Counted from the stretch's first letter, positions 8,601 to 17,574 are shown. The stretch: DNA of 64,000 nt from Microbacterium sp. zg-B96 (GCF_030246865.1 NZ_CP126738.1:310001-374000); one strand, 5' to 3'. Numbers and translations are program-made. Notes: a model not told the origin generated them from the sequence alone.

Positions 8601-9610
8601 GATGTCTCCTGGTGTCGCTCGAACTCGCACGGCGCGGGGAGGAGGGCGGCGAAGGCGACCGCGAGACGGGCGCGGGCGGGCTCGAAGTCGAGCGGGCCGT
8701 CGTTGAGGCAGACGATGGGCGTGCGCGCGCCGGCGATCACAGCGCAGGCGTGGGCGATCGAGGCGTCGTCCAGCTGTATGAACGTGCCGTACCGACGCGG
8801 GTTCGCGGGGGCGAAGGCGTTCTCGCACAGCGCCCACCATGCGAACAGGAACACGTTGACATCGGTGAAGCTGCGGAACGTCGAGCGGCAGGTGCGCTCC
8901 AGTTGCGCACCGGCTTCGTCCCAGACGCGGGCCATCGTCGCGCGCCGCATCGGCAAGGGCAGGTGGTGGCTGAGGAAACCGGTGAACTTCGGCCACGGTG
9001 CGAGCGCGAGGTTCTGCAGCACGCCCCGGCCGTAGCGCGGCGTGAACCAGCGGCGCGGCGAGGTGCGGATCACCTTCCGCTTGGCGAAGCGGGCGTTGAG
9101 GAGGTGGACGTCGTTGAGCATCGCGTGCGAGACGTTGTCGCCCAGCGAGAGGGCGTTCATGACGGCGAATCCGACGGGCAGGTCGCCGCGGAAGAAGTGG
9201 GTCTGGTCGATCGGACGGAGCACGAACATGTCGTCGTTGAACGAGACGAAGCGGTCGGCGAGGCCCTCGATGCGGTGGAGGTTGAGTTCGATCGTGCGGG
9301 AGTTGAAGGTCGGGAGGTACTCGCGGGGGATGAAGTCCTCGTGCCGCACGATCCGCACGCGGGGATGGGTCGTGTCGAGCCAGTCCGGCGGTGGTGACTG
9401 CGTCACGAGGTGCACCGTGCCCACCCAGGGGCAGTGCGCCGCGATGCCGCGGAACCAGAAGCGCAGCAGGTCCCAGTCGCGGAAGCGATCCGACGAGGCG
9501 ACGTCCGACGGGTCGGCGGCGGAACGTGCGAGGTGCTCGTCGCGCAGCGCACGCCACGCGGCGTCGCGGTCGTCGACCCACGTGACCACGACGTCGACGG
9601 GCGCGATCAT
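8597..9610 (-). CDS. Stealth-family capsular polysaccharide phosphotransferase
   Basis: A 337-residue protein carrying the Stealth conserved regions in order: CR1 near the N-terminus (DVVVTWVDDRD), CR2 (PWVGTVHLVTQ, then YLPTFNSRTIELNLHRI and FVSFNDDMFV), a CR3-like segment (LSHHLPLPMRR) and a short C-terminal part. Stealth proteins transfer hexose-1-phosphate from a nucleotide sugar to make phosphodiester-linked capsular polymers, as in the Neisseria meningitidis SacB family. The start is the ATG at 9610, overlapping the upstream polymerase stop (ATGA); its own stop overlaps the epimerase start in the same way. It suggests that the exopolysaccharide contains sugar-phosphate linkages or substituents. 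Confidence 0.9.
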   Translation of the reverse strand: MIAPVDVVVTWVDDRDAAWRALRDEHLARSAADPSDVASSDRFRDWDLLRFWFRGIAAHCPWVGTVHLVTQSPPPDWLDTTHPRVRIVRHEDFIPREYLPTFNSRTIELNLHRIEGLADRFVSFNDDMFVLRPIDQTHFFRGDLPVGFAVMNALSLGDNVSHAMLNDVHLLNARFAKRKVIRTSPRRWFTPRYGRGVLQNLALAPWPKFTGFLSHHLPLPMRRATMARVWDEAGAQLERTCRSTFRSFTDVNVFLFAWWALCENAFAPANPRRYGTFIQLDDASIAHACAVIAGARTPIVCLNDGPLDFEPARARLAVAFAALLPAPCEFERHQETS

Positions 9611-11019
9611 CGCGCACCTGCCGGGTGGACTCTGTAGTCCGCGACGGGGTCGCTCCCGGGGGTGGGCGGCGCGCCGGAGCGCACGGCGACGAGCAGGATG
9701 AGGATCGCGGGCAGGTACGCGGGGACTTGAGCGCCCAGTGGTCCGCGCAGCACGCCGAACATCGCCATCGACACGAGCGGCGCGAGCATCGCCCACTTCG
9801 ACAGCGGGGCATGCAGCCATGCGGAGTCGACCCTCGAGGCGAGCATGCCGAGCAGCACCATGCCGACGATGATGCCCACCCCACCGAACTGCAGGTACAG
9901 CTCGGCATGGATGGGAAGCGAGAGATTCGTGAAGCTGTAGCCGGCGTGCGTGGCGACATCGGCCGAGGCGATCGTGGCCTTGTCGGGCCAGACGGAGCGC
10001 GGCACGAAGAAGAGAACCGCTGACAGGAGGTGATGGCCGGCGGCGAGACCGTGCGTCTGCACGTACGACAGGGTGTTCACGACCTGTTGGAAACCGTCGA
10101 AGTCGGCCGATGCGAATGTGTCGGCCGTGACCTCGGCGGCCGAGAACGAGCCGCGCCGGAAAGCGCTCGCGAGCGGATACAGCAGCAGCGTCGCGACCGC
10201 CCCCACGGCGAGGAAGACGAAGCCGGCGCCCGGCGTGCGCGGGCGCAGTGCCGCGAGCACGAACGCGCCGAATGCGAGCAACGCGATGAAGCGCGTCTGC
10301 GAGAGCGGATTGGCGAAGAGGATGAGGCCGACGAACCCGACGAGGAAGAGCCCCAGCTCGTGCACGTGGACGCGCGCGAAGCTCCTCGCGGCAAGTTGCA
10401 GGCGGTACAGGCCCAGGAGCGTCGCCGCGATCGCAAGGCCCGACGGGAGCACCGTGTACAGCGCGTACACCACGCCGCCCGCATCGGAGAGCGACCCACC
10501 CGCCGCGTCGAGCGCATCGCCGCGCTCGGTGCGGCTCGCGAAGAGACTGTCCAGTCCCAGCACCCGGACGGCGTTGAGCCCGACGAGCATGAGAGCGGCC
10601 ACGACGAGAGCGTGCACACCTGGGCGTATCGACGCACGCGCCGCCAGACTCGGACGACTCGCGCGCGCGCGGGTCGCGAGGTCACCGATCGAGAAGCACG
10701 CGATCGCGAGTGCCGTGAGCACGAGCGCGAGGTGCACAGCGGCGGGATCGGCCAGCGCCCGCGTGTCGCCCCACGCCACCCTTCCCAGGGTCAGCTGGGC
10801 GATCGGACCGACTCCCAGCCACGCGAACCAGAAGAGATAGAACGCCGCGGCGGCGGGTCGCAGCCCGTGCGCGGCCGACTGCACGGCACCTGTCAGTGCG
10901 ATGAGTGCGGAGAAGCTCGCCAGCCCCAGCGCGACCGGGTCCGAAGGCTCACCGACGAGGAGGACGATGAACGCCGCGCCGAGCAGCACGAGGGGCGGCA
11001 CCCAGGGATTGATGTTCAT
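9607..11019 (-). CDS. O-antigen polymerase-like (Wzy-type) membrane protein
   Basis: A 470-residue polytopic protein with about twelve hydrophobic segments and a large extracytoplasmic loop near the C-terminal half containing FFVPRSVWPDK and a following HAELYLQFGG, features typical of actinobacterial and O-antigen polymerases. These join lipid-linked repeat units outside the membrane. Start at ATG 11019 overlapping the upstream glycosyltransferase stop (ATGA). Overall sequence conservation in Wzy proteins is low, so the assignment rests on topology, the loop motif and the flippase, Wzc-like and initiating transferase genes around it. Confidence 0.8.
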   Translation of the reverse strand: MNINPWVPPLVLLGAAFIVLLVGEPSDPVALGLASFSALIALTGAVQSAAHGLRPAAAAFYLFWFAWLGVGPIAQLTLGRVAWGDTRALADPAAVHLALVLTALAIACFSIGDLATRARASRPSLAARASIRPGVHALVVAALMLVGLNAVRVLGLDSLFASRTERGDALDAAGGSLSDAGGVVYALYTVLPSGLAIAATLLGLYRLQLAARSFARVHVHELGLFLVGFVGLILFANPLSQTRFIALLAFGAFVLAALRPRTPGAGFVFLAVGAVATLLLYPLASAFRRGSFSAAEVTADTFASADFDGFQQVVNTLSYVQTHGLAAGHHLLSAVLFFVPRSVWPDKATIASADVATHAGYSFTNLSLPIHAELYLQFGGVGIIVGMVLLGMLASRVDSAWLHAPLSKWAMLAPLVSMAMFGVLRGPLGAQVPAYLPAILILLVAVRSGAPPTPGSDPVADYRVHPAGAR

Positions 11020-12059
11020 GGCCGGCTGCCGCCCGCGACTGCCGCTCGGGTCTCCTCGGCGCAGCGCGCCCACGACCGCGCTGCCGTGGCGTGCCCCGGC
11101 GCGTCCCGCACGGCCGCCAGGATCGCTTCGGCAATGCTCCGCGGGTCGGGCGCCGAGACCCGCACGGCGCGTCCATGAATGGTGTGCAGGCCGCTGTCGG
11201 CCGCCGCGATGACCGGGATGCCGAAGTAGCCGGCCTCCACGACGGGGAAGCCGAAGCCCTCGTCGGACGAATTGAGGACGACGGCCGACGCGGTCGCGAG
11301 GAGTCGATGGTACTCCTGATCCGGAACGAATCCGGGCAGTCGCACGCGGTGCGCGATACCGCACGATGCGGCGAGCTGCTCGAGCGACTGCCGGTACCGT
11401 CCCTGAGCGCCGAGCACCCACAGCGTGCCGTCGGGCACGAGGGCGAGCGCCCGGATGACGGCCTCCGGGCGCTTGTTCGGCAAATGGCCGTAGGTGACGA
11501 GCGTCACCTCGTCACCGGGGCGGCGCACGACCGCTCGCCACCGGCGCGGGTGGTCGGCGCCGTTCTCGACGACGACCAGACGGCGCGGACGGGCATGGCG
11601 GCGCGACTCCGCCGCCGTCCTGTCGGAGATCGCGATGGTGGTGCCCGCTGTCCGGGCCGACCATCGCCAGAGTCGCCGGTACCATCGCTGCGCGACCCCG
11701 AACTCACCCGGGCGACTCTCGTGGCGCCAGTCGTGCACGACGACGGCGCGGTGACGCGCGGGCACGAGGGGTGAGGCCAGGGGGCTCAGCGACACGAGGG
11801 CGTCCGCGCGGGAGCGGTGGAACACCACGCCCGACGAGACGAGCTGGGTCCATGCCCTCGCGGCGCTCGAACCGCTCCGAACGACGCGCACCGCGATGTT
11901 CGGATGACCGACGAACGCGTCCGCTGCCCAGGGGCCGGCGATCACGGTGATCGCGTCATCGGGGTTGCCCGCCGCCCACGAGGCCACGAGTTCGCGGGCG
12001 TACAGGTTCATGCCGCCCGAGCGGTCGGGCGAGCCCATCGCGTCGATGACGACCCGCAT
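11016..12059 (-). CDS. Glycosyltransferase family 4-type (GT-B)
   Basis: A 347-residue GT-B glycosyltransferase. The N-terminal acceptor domain contains the SGGMNLYAREL glycine-rich loop. The C-terminal donor domain carries SSDEGFGFPVVEAGYFGIPV, the E-x7-E-type motif that contacts the nucleotide sugar in GT4 enzymes. It begins at an ATG one base after the stop of the upstream glycosyltransferase gene and ends overlapping the polymerase start. Its donor and acceptor cannot be told from sequence. It is presumably one of the cytoplasmic transferases assembling the repeat unit on the polyprenyl carrier. Confidence 0.88.
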   Translation of the reverse strand: MRVVIDAMGSPDRSGGMNLYARELVASWAAGNPDDAITVIAGPWAADAFVGHPNIAVRVVRSGSSAARAWTQLVSSGVVFHRSRADALVSLSPLASPLVPARHRAVVVHDWRHESRPGEFGVAQRWYRRLWRWSARTAGTTIAISDRTAAESRRHARPRRLVVVENGADHPRRWRAVVRRPGDEVTLVTYGHLPNKRPEAVIRALALVPDGTLWVLGAQGRYRQSLEQLAASCGIAHRVRLPGFVPDQEYHRLLATASAVVLNSSDEGFGFPVVEAGYFGIPVIAAADSGLHTIHGRAVRVSAPDPRSIAEAILAAVRDAPGHATAARSWARCAEETRAAVAGGSRP

Positions 12060-12060
12060 G

Positions 12061-13056
12061 CTAGCCCTCGACCCGTGCCGACTCGAGGATCGTCGAGGTC
12101 CATGCGGCCAGTGAGTGATCCTCGAATCCCGGCGGCGTCGTGCCCCGGGCAGGGAGGCCCTCGATGAAGGCGGCGACGACCGCGGGGTTCACGCGGGAGG
12201 CTTCGGCGGGCACGACGAGCACGCGCGCGGGGTCGTGGAAGTACTCGTCGCGGATCGAGCCGTTGGCAGTGATGAGTGCGGCACCGCTCGCGAGCACTTC
12301 GAAGGTCCGCATCGTCAGCCCCGTCTGGCCGGGGCGCTGCAGGTCGACGACGGCCTTCGACCTGCGCATCGTGTCTGCCACAGTCCCGATGGTGAGGGGC
12401 GTCGTGCGGATGGCGGATCGGGGGATGCCGCGATACCGCGCAGAGAGGAGCTTGCGAGCCCAGAAGTACCAGGCTGCAGGGGAATAGAAGAAGAGGATGC
12501 GCCGTTCCGGCGGAACCGCTGCGGCGACCGCGTGCACGAACGCGTGCCGATCGCCGTGAAGTGTGCCGACGAACGAGAGGTCGAGATCGCGGGGTGCCTC
12601 TCCGGGATGGAACTCGGGCCGGTAGAAGAGGGGAAGGTAGGCGACCGACGGGCGGCGCCGCGCGTCGACCGGGTCGAAGGAGAACGCCCTGTCGAACAGG
12701 GGGAGCAGGGTGATCCCGCGCGGACTGTTCGAGGATGAGTCGAACGTGTAATAGACGAATCGCGTCGTCGGGCTCCGCCACCGCAGGGTGGTGAGGAACC
12801 ACTCCGGCACGACCTCGCCTTTGATGACGAGGACGAGATCAGGCGGAGTCGCCTGCGTACGTGCCAGCAGCGCCGCGAAGTGACGGCGGATACGCCCGCG
12901 CAGCAGGAAAGGGGCGACCCGCACGATCGCGCGTGCGAGCGGCGCGTTCGACGGACGCTCGTCGACGAGGTCGACCTCGTGGCCCTGCGCCCGGATCTCA
13001 CCGGCGATCGCCTCTTCGTAGCCGAAGAACGACGGTGCGATCATCAGTACGCGCAC
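12061..13056 (-). CDS. Glycosyltransferase, CgeB-like (GT-B)
   Basis: A 331-residue protein with an N-terminal Rossmann-type half (MIAPSFFGYEEAIA, LVLVIKGEVVP) and a C-terminal half containing GQTGLTMRTFEVLASGAAL, the signature of the CgeB/Glyco_trans_1_2 glycosyltransferases. The start is a GTG at 13056 that shares one base with the TAG stop of the sugar transferase; a longer in-frame reading upstream would lie inside that gene and is rejected. The gene is locked into the polysaccharide operon by this overlap and by the single-base gap to the next gene. The transferred sugar is unknown. Confidence 0.82.
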   Translation of the reverse strand: MRVLMIAPSFFGYEEAIAGEIRAQGHEVDLVDERPSNAPLARAIVRVAPFLLRGRIRRHFAALLARTQATPPDLVLVIKGEVVPEWFLTTLRWRSPTTRFVYYTFDSSSNSPRGITLLPLFDRAFSFDPVDARRRPSVAYLPLFYRPEFHPGEAPRDLDLSFVGTLHGDRHAFVHAVAAAVPPERRILFFYSPAAWYFWARKLLSARYRGIPRSAIRTTPLTIGTVADTMRRSKAVVDLQRPGQTGLTMRTFEVLASGAALITANGSIRDEYFHDPARVLVVPAEASRVNPAVVAAFIEGLPARGTTPPGFEDHSLAAWTSTILESARVEG

Positions 13057-14543
13057 TAGTGGGCCGACTCTCCGGGCGACACGACGGCCTTCACGGTCTT
13101 GGCGAGAATTGCGGCGTCGCCCACGAGCGACCAGTTCTCGACGTAGGAGAGGTCGAGGCGCACGGCATCCTCCCAGTCGAGGCTCGAGCGTCCGCTCACT
13201 TGCCACAGCCCCGTCATCCCCGGGCGGATGAGAAGGCGCCGCCGCGCGGCCTCCGAGTAGAGGGCCACCTCGGCATCCACCTGCGGGCGCGGCCCGACGA
13301 GGCTCATCGATCCGCAGAGCACGTTGATCAGCTGCGGGAACTCGTCGATCGAGTATTTGCGCAGGAATCGGCCCACCGCAGTGATGCGAGGGTCCTCACG
13401 CACTTTGAACAGAGGCTGGCCTGCCGCGCCCTGCGTCGCGAGCAGAGCCGCCAGCTCGGCGTCGGCGCCGACCTGCATCGTGCGGAACTTCAGGATGTGG
13501 AAGGGCTCTGCGTTGCGGCCGATGCGGCTTTGGCGGTACAGCGCAGGCCCGGGACTGGTCGCCTTGACCGCCGCCGCGACGACCAGGAGCGCGGGCACGA
13601 GCACGACGACGAGCGAGGCAGAGCACACGATGTCGAACAGCCGTTTGGCCACGCGCTGTCCGCGGGAGAGGGCGGGCCGCTCGACGTGGATGAGCGGCAG
13701 CCCGGCGACGGGTCGTGTGCGAATGCGCGGTCCGCTGATGTCGACGATGCTCGGCGCGAGTACGAGATGCTGGCCACCCGACTCGAGCGCCCACGAGATC
13801 TGCTTCACGCGGTCGGGGGGAAGATCGTCCGTGCCGGTGATGGCGACGGTATCGGCGCCGCTGCGGTGCAGAGCCTCCAGCACGGACCCGAGGTCTCCCA
13901 CGATCGGGATGCCGGTCCCTGCCACCGTGCGCCCGACGGCGCCGGAAACGCATGCTCCCACCACCGTGTAGCCCGCTTCGGCGTTGCGCGAGAGCTCCCG
14001 TGCGATCTGCGCGACGGATTCCTCGCACCCCACGAGGAGCACCCGCGCGTTGTACAGGCCCATGCGGCGGTGCGCGACCAGCCATTGGCGCCAGAGCCAA
14101 CGGCCGATGACGAGCGTCACGATCCCCGTCGGCAGCGCGAGGATGAGGTACCCCCGTGCGATGTCGACGCGCAGCAGGAAGGCCACGATCGCGACCGCGC
14201 CGAAGACGCGCAGACTCGCGTCGGCGACGCGGACGTACTCTGTCATGCCCGTACCGATCACCTTGTCGCTGCGCGACTCGATGAGCCCCAGCATCAACAT
14301 CCATGCGGCTACGAGCACTGCCGAGAAGATCCAGTAGTCGATCTCGGCGGGTCCGGAGACGAGGGGCGGCTGGAGCCCCAGCCACGCGATCTGCGTGCCG
14401 TACACGACCCAGACCAGGATGAGCGCATCGGTCATCCACAGCCGCACGGTGTAGGCCTCACGCCAGCGCGCGCCGGCGGATCCTCGCACGGCGGAGCGCG
14501 GCGGTGTCAGCGCCAAAGCCCCCAACTTCGCTTCCCACGTCAC
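13056..14543 (-). CDS. Polyprenyl glycosylphosphotransferase (initiating sugar transferase, WbaP/CpsE-like)
   Basis: About 495 residues: four to five N-terminal membrane helices, a CoA-binding-like middle domain, a further membrane helix, and the C-terminal bacterial sugar transferase domain. The last carries KRLFDIVCS, KFRTMQVGA, the DEFPQLINVLCGSMSLVG motif, and RPGMTGLWQVSGRS. It transfers a sugar-1-phosphate to undecaprenyl phosphate, the first step of repeat-unit assembly. The start is taken as GTG 14543 because GAGGGG lies seven bases upstream. An in-frame TTG at 14615 lacks such a site and falls in an AT-richer stretch containing TATACA, which is more likely promoter or leader DNA. The first sugar is not predictable. 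Confidence 0.9.
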   Translation of the reverse strand: MTWEAKLGALALTPPRSAVRGSAGARWREAYTVRLWMTDALILVWVVYGTQIAWLGLQPPLVSGPAEIDYWIFSAVLVAAWMLMLGLIESRSDKVIGTGMTEYVRVADASLRVFGAVAIVAFLLRVDIARGYLILALPTGIVTLVIGRWLWRQWLVAHRRMGLYNARVLLVGCEESVAQIARELSRNAEAGYTVVGACVSGAVGRTVAGTGIPIVGDLGSVLEALHRSGADTVAITGTDDLPPDRVKQISWALESGGQHLVLAPSIVDISGPRIRTRPVAGLPLIHVERPALSRGQRVAKRLFDIVCSASLVVVLVPALLVVAAAVKATSPGPALYRQSRIGRNAEPFHILKFRTMQVGADAELAALLATQGAAGQPLFKVREDPRITAVGRFLRKYSIDEFPQLINVLCGSMSLVGPRPQVDAEVALYSEAARRRLLIRPGMTGLWQVSGRSSLDWEDAVRLDLSYVENWSLVGDAAILAKTVKAVVSPGESAH

Positions 14544-14681
14544 ATTCGAACCCCTCGACCCGATCCCCAACGGTCGTCGTGTATAGAGATTCGCCGGATT
14601 TCTCCTGTGCGTCAAGTGCGGAAAATGCTAATTCTTCCTGGAGTCGGGATGCCGGCTCCGAATGATCATCACGTCGTCGCG

Positions 14682-16058
14682 TTATTTCTCCGAGTCGGCG
14701 TGCCGGTCTCCGTACCGGTAGCCGAACGCGTGCTGGGCGTCGGGCCCTCGCAGCGGAACCATCGTCATCACGATGCCTGCCGTCTTCGCGCCGACAGTGT
14801 CGAGCGTCGCGAGGGCGGCCGCGAGCTGCGTCGTCTTGGTGCGGCCGGCTGCGACGACGACGATGGCGCCGCCAGTCTCCTTCGCGAGGATCGCGGCATC
14901 CGTCACCGGGAGCAGGGGCGGCGCATCCAGCAGCACGATGTCGAACTCGCGCTCCAGGGCGGTCAACAGCGAGCGCATCCGCGCGGAGTCGAGGAGCTCG
15001 CTCGGATTGGGTGGGATCGTGCCGGCCGGGAGCACTCGCAGGTTGCTCGTGCGCCACGGGGCCAGGAGCTCTTCGGCAGTGGCGCGGCCGATGAGCACGT
15101 CGGTCAGCCCCGCACCGCCCTCGATGCCGAGCAGGGCGGCGACCCGGGGCCGGCGCAGATCCGCGTCGACGAGTGCGACAGTGCGTCCCGCGTCGGCGAG
15201 CACGGTCGCGAGGTTGATGAGCGTCGTCGACTTGCCCTCGCCGGCCTCGCTCGAGGTGATGACGAAAGACGGCCGGGTGTCCAGATCGAGGAACTGCAGA
15301 TTCGTGCGCAGCGCACGGAATGCCTCGGCGCGCGGACCGAGCGGCTCATCCTGCACGATGAGGGGACGCTCCTTCGCCTTCCGGTCGAAGGGGATCATGC
15401 CCAGGAGGGGCCGGTCGGAGACGGCGACCAGATCGCGGGCGCTGGAGATGCGCGTGTCGAGCGCCGTCCGCAGGACGACGGCGCCCATGCCGACGGCGGC
15501 TCCGATGAGTCCGCCGATCAACAGGTCCAGTCGCACGTTGGGGCCCGACGGCGATTGCGGCGCCCGTGCAGCGTGCACCGGCGTCAGGCGTACGGGGCTC
15601 GGCGTACCGCCGCTGCCGTCGGCGGACTCGAGCGCCTCGACCGTCGCGGCGAGCGATGCCGCCACTGCGTTGGCGGTGTCGGCGGCGCGTTCGGGGTCGG
15701 TGTCGGTGACGGCGATCGTGATCAGAGACGTGTTCGGCACCACCGTTGCCCGCACGCGGGCCGCGAGATCGGCGGACTCGACGTCGACTTCGAGCGTTTC
15801 GACGGCAGGATCGAGCACGATCGGTGTCGTCACCAGGTTCGCGTAGGTCGCCACACGCGACTGGGTGAAGCTCGACCCCTGCTCGAGTTCGGCGATGCTC
15901 TCGCCCGCCTGGCTCGAGACGAAGACCGTGCTCTGCGCGCGGTACTCGGGGGTGCGCGACAGTGACCAGGCCGCGGCGACGCCGACCCCCAGCAAAGTGA
16001 CGGCGACGATAATCGCCCAGTTCCTGCGCAGAATCCGGACGTACTCCCTGAGCTCCAT
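14682..16058 (-). CDS. Polysaccharide co-polymerase/tyrosine autokinase (Wzz-Wzc-like, CapA-CapB fusion)
   Basis: 458 residues. A Wzz-type chain-length domain is flanked by two membrane helices (~13-32 and ~175-200). It is followed by a BY-kinase/ParA-like domain with Walker A (EAGEGKST, ~272-279), Walker A' (VALVDADLRRPR, ~294-305) and Walker B (FDIVLLDAPP, ~372-381). The C-terminal tail has only two tyrosines (about 447 and 449) rather than the usual cluster, so autophosphorylation capacity may be limited. The ATG at 16058 has GAGGGGG upstream. It is the first gene of the minus-strand operon and likely controls polymer length and export. No dedicated tyrosine phosphatase was seen nearby. 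Confidence 0.9.
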   Translation of the reverse strand: MELREYVRILRRNWAIIVAVTLLGVGVAAAWSLSRTPEYRAQSTVFVSSQAGESIAELEQGSSFTQSRVATYANLVTTPIVLDPAVETLEVDVESADLAARVRATVVPNTSLITIAVTDTDPERAADTANAVAASLAATVEALESADGSGGTPSPVRLTPVHAARAPQSPSGPNVRLDLLIGGLIGAAVGMGAVVLRTALDTRISSARDLVAVSDRPLLGMIPFDRKAKERPLIVQDEPLGPRAEAFRALRTNLQFLDLDTRPSFVITSSEAGEGKSTTLINLATVLADAGRTVALVDADLRRPRVAALLGIEGGAGLTDVLIGRATAEELLAPWRTSNLRVLPAGTIPPNPSELLDSARMRSLLTALEREFDIVLLDAPPLLPVTDAAILAKETGGAIVVVAAGRTKTTQLAAALATLDTVGAKTAGIVMTMVPLRGPDAQHAFGYRYGDRHADSEK

Positions 16059-16131
16059 GACGCCCCCTCGTCCGGTCTTCCGGGTATTGTGCCACACCGC
16101 CTGGGCGGGTTTCGGGGGCGTCGCTCGCAAT

Positions 16132-16150
16132 CCAGGTTGAGCGAACCTGG
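16132..16150. promoter_or_regulatory. Perfect 7-bp dyad in the divergent promoter region
   Basis: CCAGGTT and AACCTGG are separated by five bases in the 202-bp region between the divergent polysaccharide operon and the LPXTG protein gene. The spacing and symmetry suit a dimeric regulator binding site, but no regulator gene adjoins it. Function inferred only. Confidence 0.35.
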
Positions 16151-16208
16151 TGAATGTCTGAATCTAAGCTGGTGATTACCTCTGGCCGGGAGTAGCATTG
16201 CCGCACTC

Positions 16209-16228
16209 GACGCGGCGGGGGCCGCGTC
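16209..16228 (+). other. Hairpin in the 5' leader of the LPXTG protein gene
   Basis: GACGCGGC and GCCGCGTC flank a GGGG loop, 32 bp before the ATG at 16261. No T-run follows. It may stabilise or pause the leader transcript; no known riboswitch is recognised. Confidence 0.35.
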
Positions 16229-16260
16229 CGAGGGGTTGCAGGCATCGAACTGGGGGACTC

Positions 16261-16812
16261 ATGCTCAAGAGGATTGCTTCCGTCATCGGAATCAGCGGCG
16301 CTCTCATCATCATGACGGCGGGCGCCGCCGTCGCGCAGACCTATCCACCCGACGTCACCTGCGAGGTGCAGGATCCCACGATCTCGCCCGGCCAGTCGAC
16401 TGTCGTCGAGTGCGGTGGGGACGGGACGATCGAGCCCGGAACATCGGCCGTGTTCACTGTGAGCGGGCCCGGCGTGTCCACCGGGACGCTGTCCGCGGTC
16501 TTCGCCGCTGTCGGCACCACCCAGGTGACCAAGACCGCGTCGGGCAGCGGCATCCTGTCGGCGACCTTCACGGCACCGCAGGTGACCGAGACCGAAACCT
16601 ACACGGTCAGCGTCAGCGATACCGCCGGCACGTTCGCGGCGACGGCGTCGATCACGGTGACCGGCGCGACTGCCGCCGAGGGCGGCGGGGGGCTGCCGGG
16701 AACAGGCGGGACGGTGCCGACCGCGTTGATCTGGGTCGGTGCAGGCGCGCTGGGCATCGGCGGTGTTGCGCTCACGGCGGCGCTGGCACGGCGGCGTGAG
16801 CGGAGCCGGTAG
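16261..16812 (+). CDS. Small LPXTG-anchored surface protein
   Basis: 183 residues. A Sec signal peptide ends near GAAVAQ, followed by a Thr/Ser/Gly-rich beta-sandwich-like body with one pair of cysteines. A C-terminal sorting signal follows: LPGTG at residues ~145-149, a hydrophobic helix and the positively charged tail RRRERSR. Sortase should therefore link it covalently to the wall; no sortase gene is in the window. The ATG at 16261 has GGGGGA a few bases upstream; an earlier in-frame start at 16198 lacks one and would precede the signal peptide with charged residues. It is divergent from the polysaccharide operon and overlaps or abuts the CPBP protease gene. Binding function is unknown. 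Confidence 0.85.
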   Translation: MLKRIASVIGISGALIIMTAGAAVAQTYPPDVTCEVQDPTISPGQSTVVECGGDGTIEPGTSAVFTVSGPGVSTGTLSAVFAAVGTTQVTKTASGSGILSATFTAPQVTETETYTVSVSDTAGTFAATASITVTGATAAEGGGGLPGTGGTVPTALIWVGAGALGIGGVALTAALARRRERSR

Positions 16813-17557
16813 GTTCACCGCGTCGAGCGCGACCCGCCGCGCAGCGGTGGCGGGCGGCAGGCAACGCGACCCCGGCGCAGTCCACCGCGCCGGCCCGCGC
16901 TACACAAGTCCATGGCGCGCCCTCGCCGTTGCCGCGGCCGGCTTCGTGCTCACCGTCATCGCGGTGATGTGGCCGCCGTTCGTCGCGGGGTGGACGCCCG
17001 CTGCGCTTGCCGCTGCGCTGGTCGTGCTGACGATGGCGCCGCTCGCCGTCGCCGTCGTCATCGCGGGGAGCGGCGCCCGGAGCCGGGCGCGTCCGCTCAG
17101 GGGCGTCTGGCGCTGGTCGTGGAGCGACCTGGCAGCGGGAGCGTGTGCGGGGCTCGGGCTGAGGGCCGCCGTCGAGATCCTCACACCTACGGCTTCCCAG
17201 GCATCCGGATTCGTCGCCTCGACACAAGCGGTCGCCGTCACGCTGGTCGCCGCCGTGGTCCTCGCGCCGATCGTGGAGGAGGCGTTCTTCCGTGGTCTCG
17301 TGCTCGGTGCCGTGACCGACGTCCTGTCGCGCTCGATCGGGCGGACAGCGTCGGCCGTCGTCGCGATAACGGTGTCGACGGCGGCGTTCGTCGCGCTGCA
17401 CGCGGTCGCGGGCGGCCTGCGCGCTGACCTCCTGCTCGCCGCGACGCTCACGGGCATCGTGTGCGGCACTCTCGCCGTGCTCACGGGTCGGATCGTCGCG
17501 CCGATCGCGGCGCACGTCGTCTTCAACGGCGTCGGGGCGGCGCTTCCGCTGATATAG
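16796..17557 (+). CDS. CPBP-family intramembrane metalloprotease
   Basis: About 253 residues with six or more hydrophobic segments. The CPBP/CAAX motifs are visible: EEAFFRG (Glu161-Glu162, Arg166 in this numbering), a conserved His in FVALHA and a final HVVFNG. These residues bind the catalytic metal in prenyl-protease-like membrane proteins, which in bacteria are linked to processing or immunity of secreted peptides and surface proteins. The start is uncertain: GTG at 16796 overlaps the end of the LPXTG gene and has no clear ribosome site. Other GTG codons occur up to ~16847. It follows a surface protein gene and precedes a large transporter, hinting at envelope maturation, but the substrate is unknown. 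Confidence 0.8.
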   Translation: MSGAGRFTASSATRRAAVAGGRQRDPGAVHRAGPRYTSPWRALAVAAAGFVLTVIAVMWPPFVAGWTPAALAAALVVLTMAPLAVAVVIAGSGARSRARPLRGVWRWSWSDLAAGACAGLGLRAAVEILTPTASQASGFVASTQAVAVTLVAAVVLAPIVEEAFFRGLVLGAVTDVLSRSIGRTASAVVAITVSTAAFVALHAVAGGLRADLLLAATLTGIVCGTLAVLTGRIVAPIAAHVVFNGVGAALPLI

Positions 17558-17574
17558 CAGCCCGGTGGTATCCC

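Noticed and set aside
8601..9959. 825-residue epimerase fusion
   Set aside because: The extra N-terminal part is an arginine- and proline-rich shadow of the Stealth and polymerase genes. The Rossmann motif begins at the ATG at 8600.
11020..11421. Extended polymerase N-terminus
   Set aside because: It is a shadow of the glycosyltransferase gene; ATG 11019 with ATGA overlap is consistent with neighbours.
14544..14615. TTG start for the initiating sugar transferase
   Set aside because: No ribosome site, and it falls in an AT-richer stretch. GTG 14543 has GAGGGG at the right spacing.
12861..15965. 1034-residue plus-strand frame over the polysaccharide operon
   Set aside because: Arg/His-rich shadow of three well-supported minus-strand genes.
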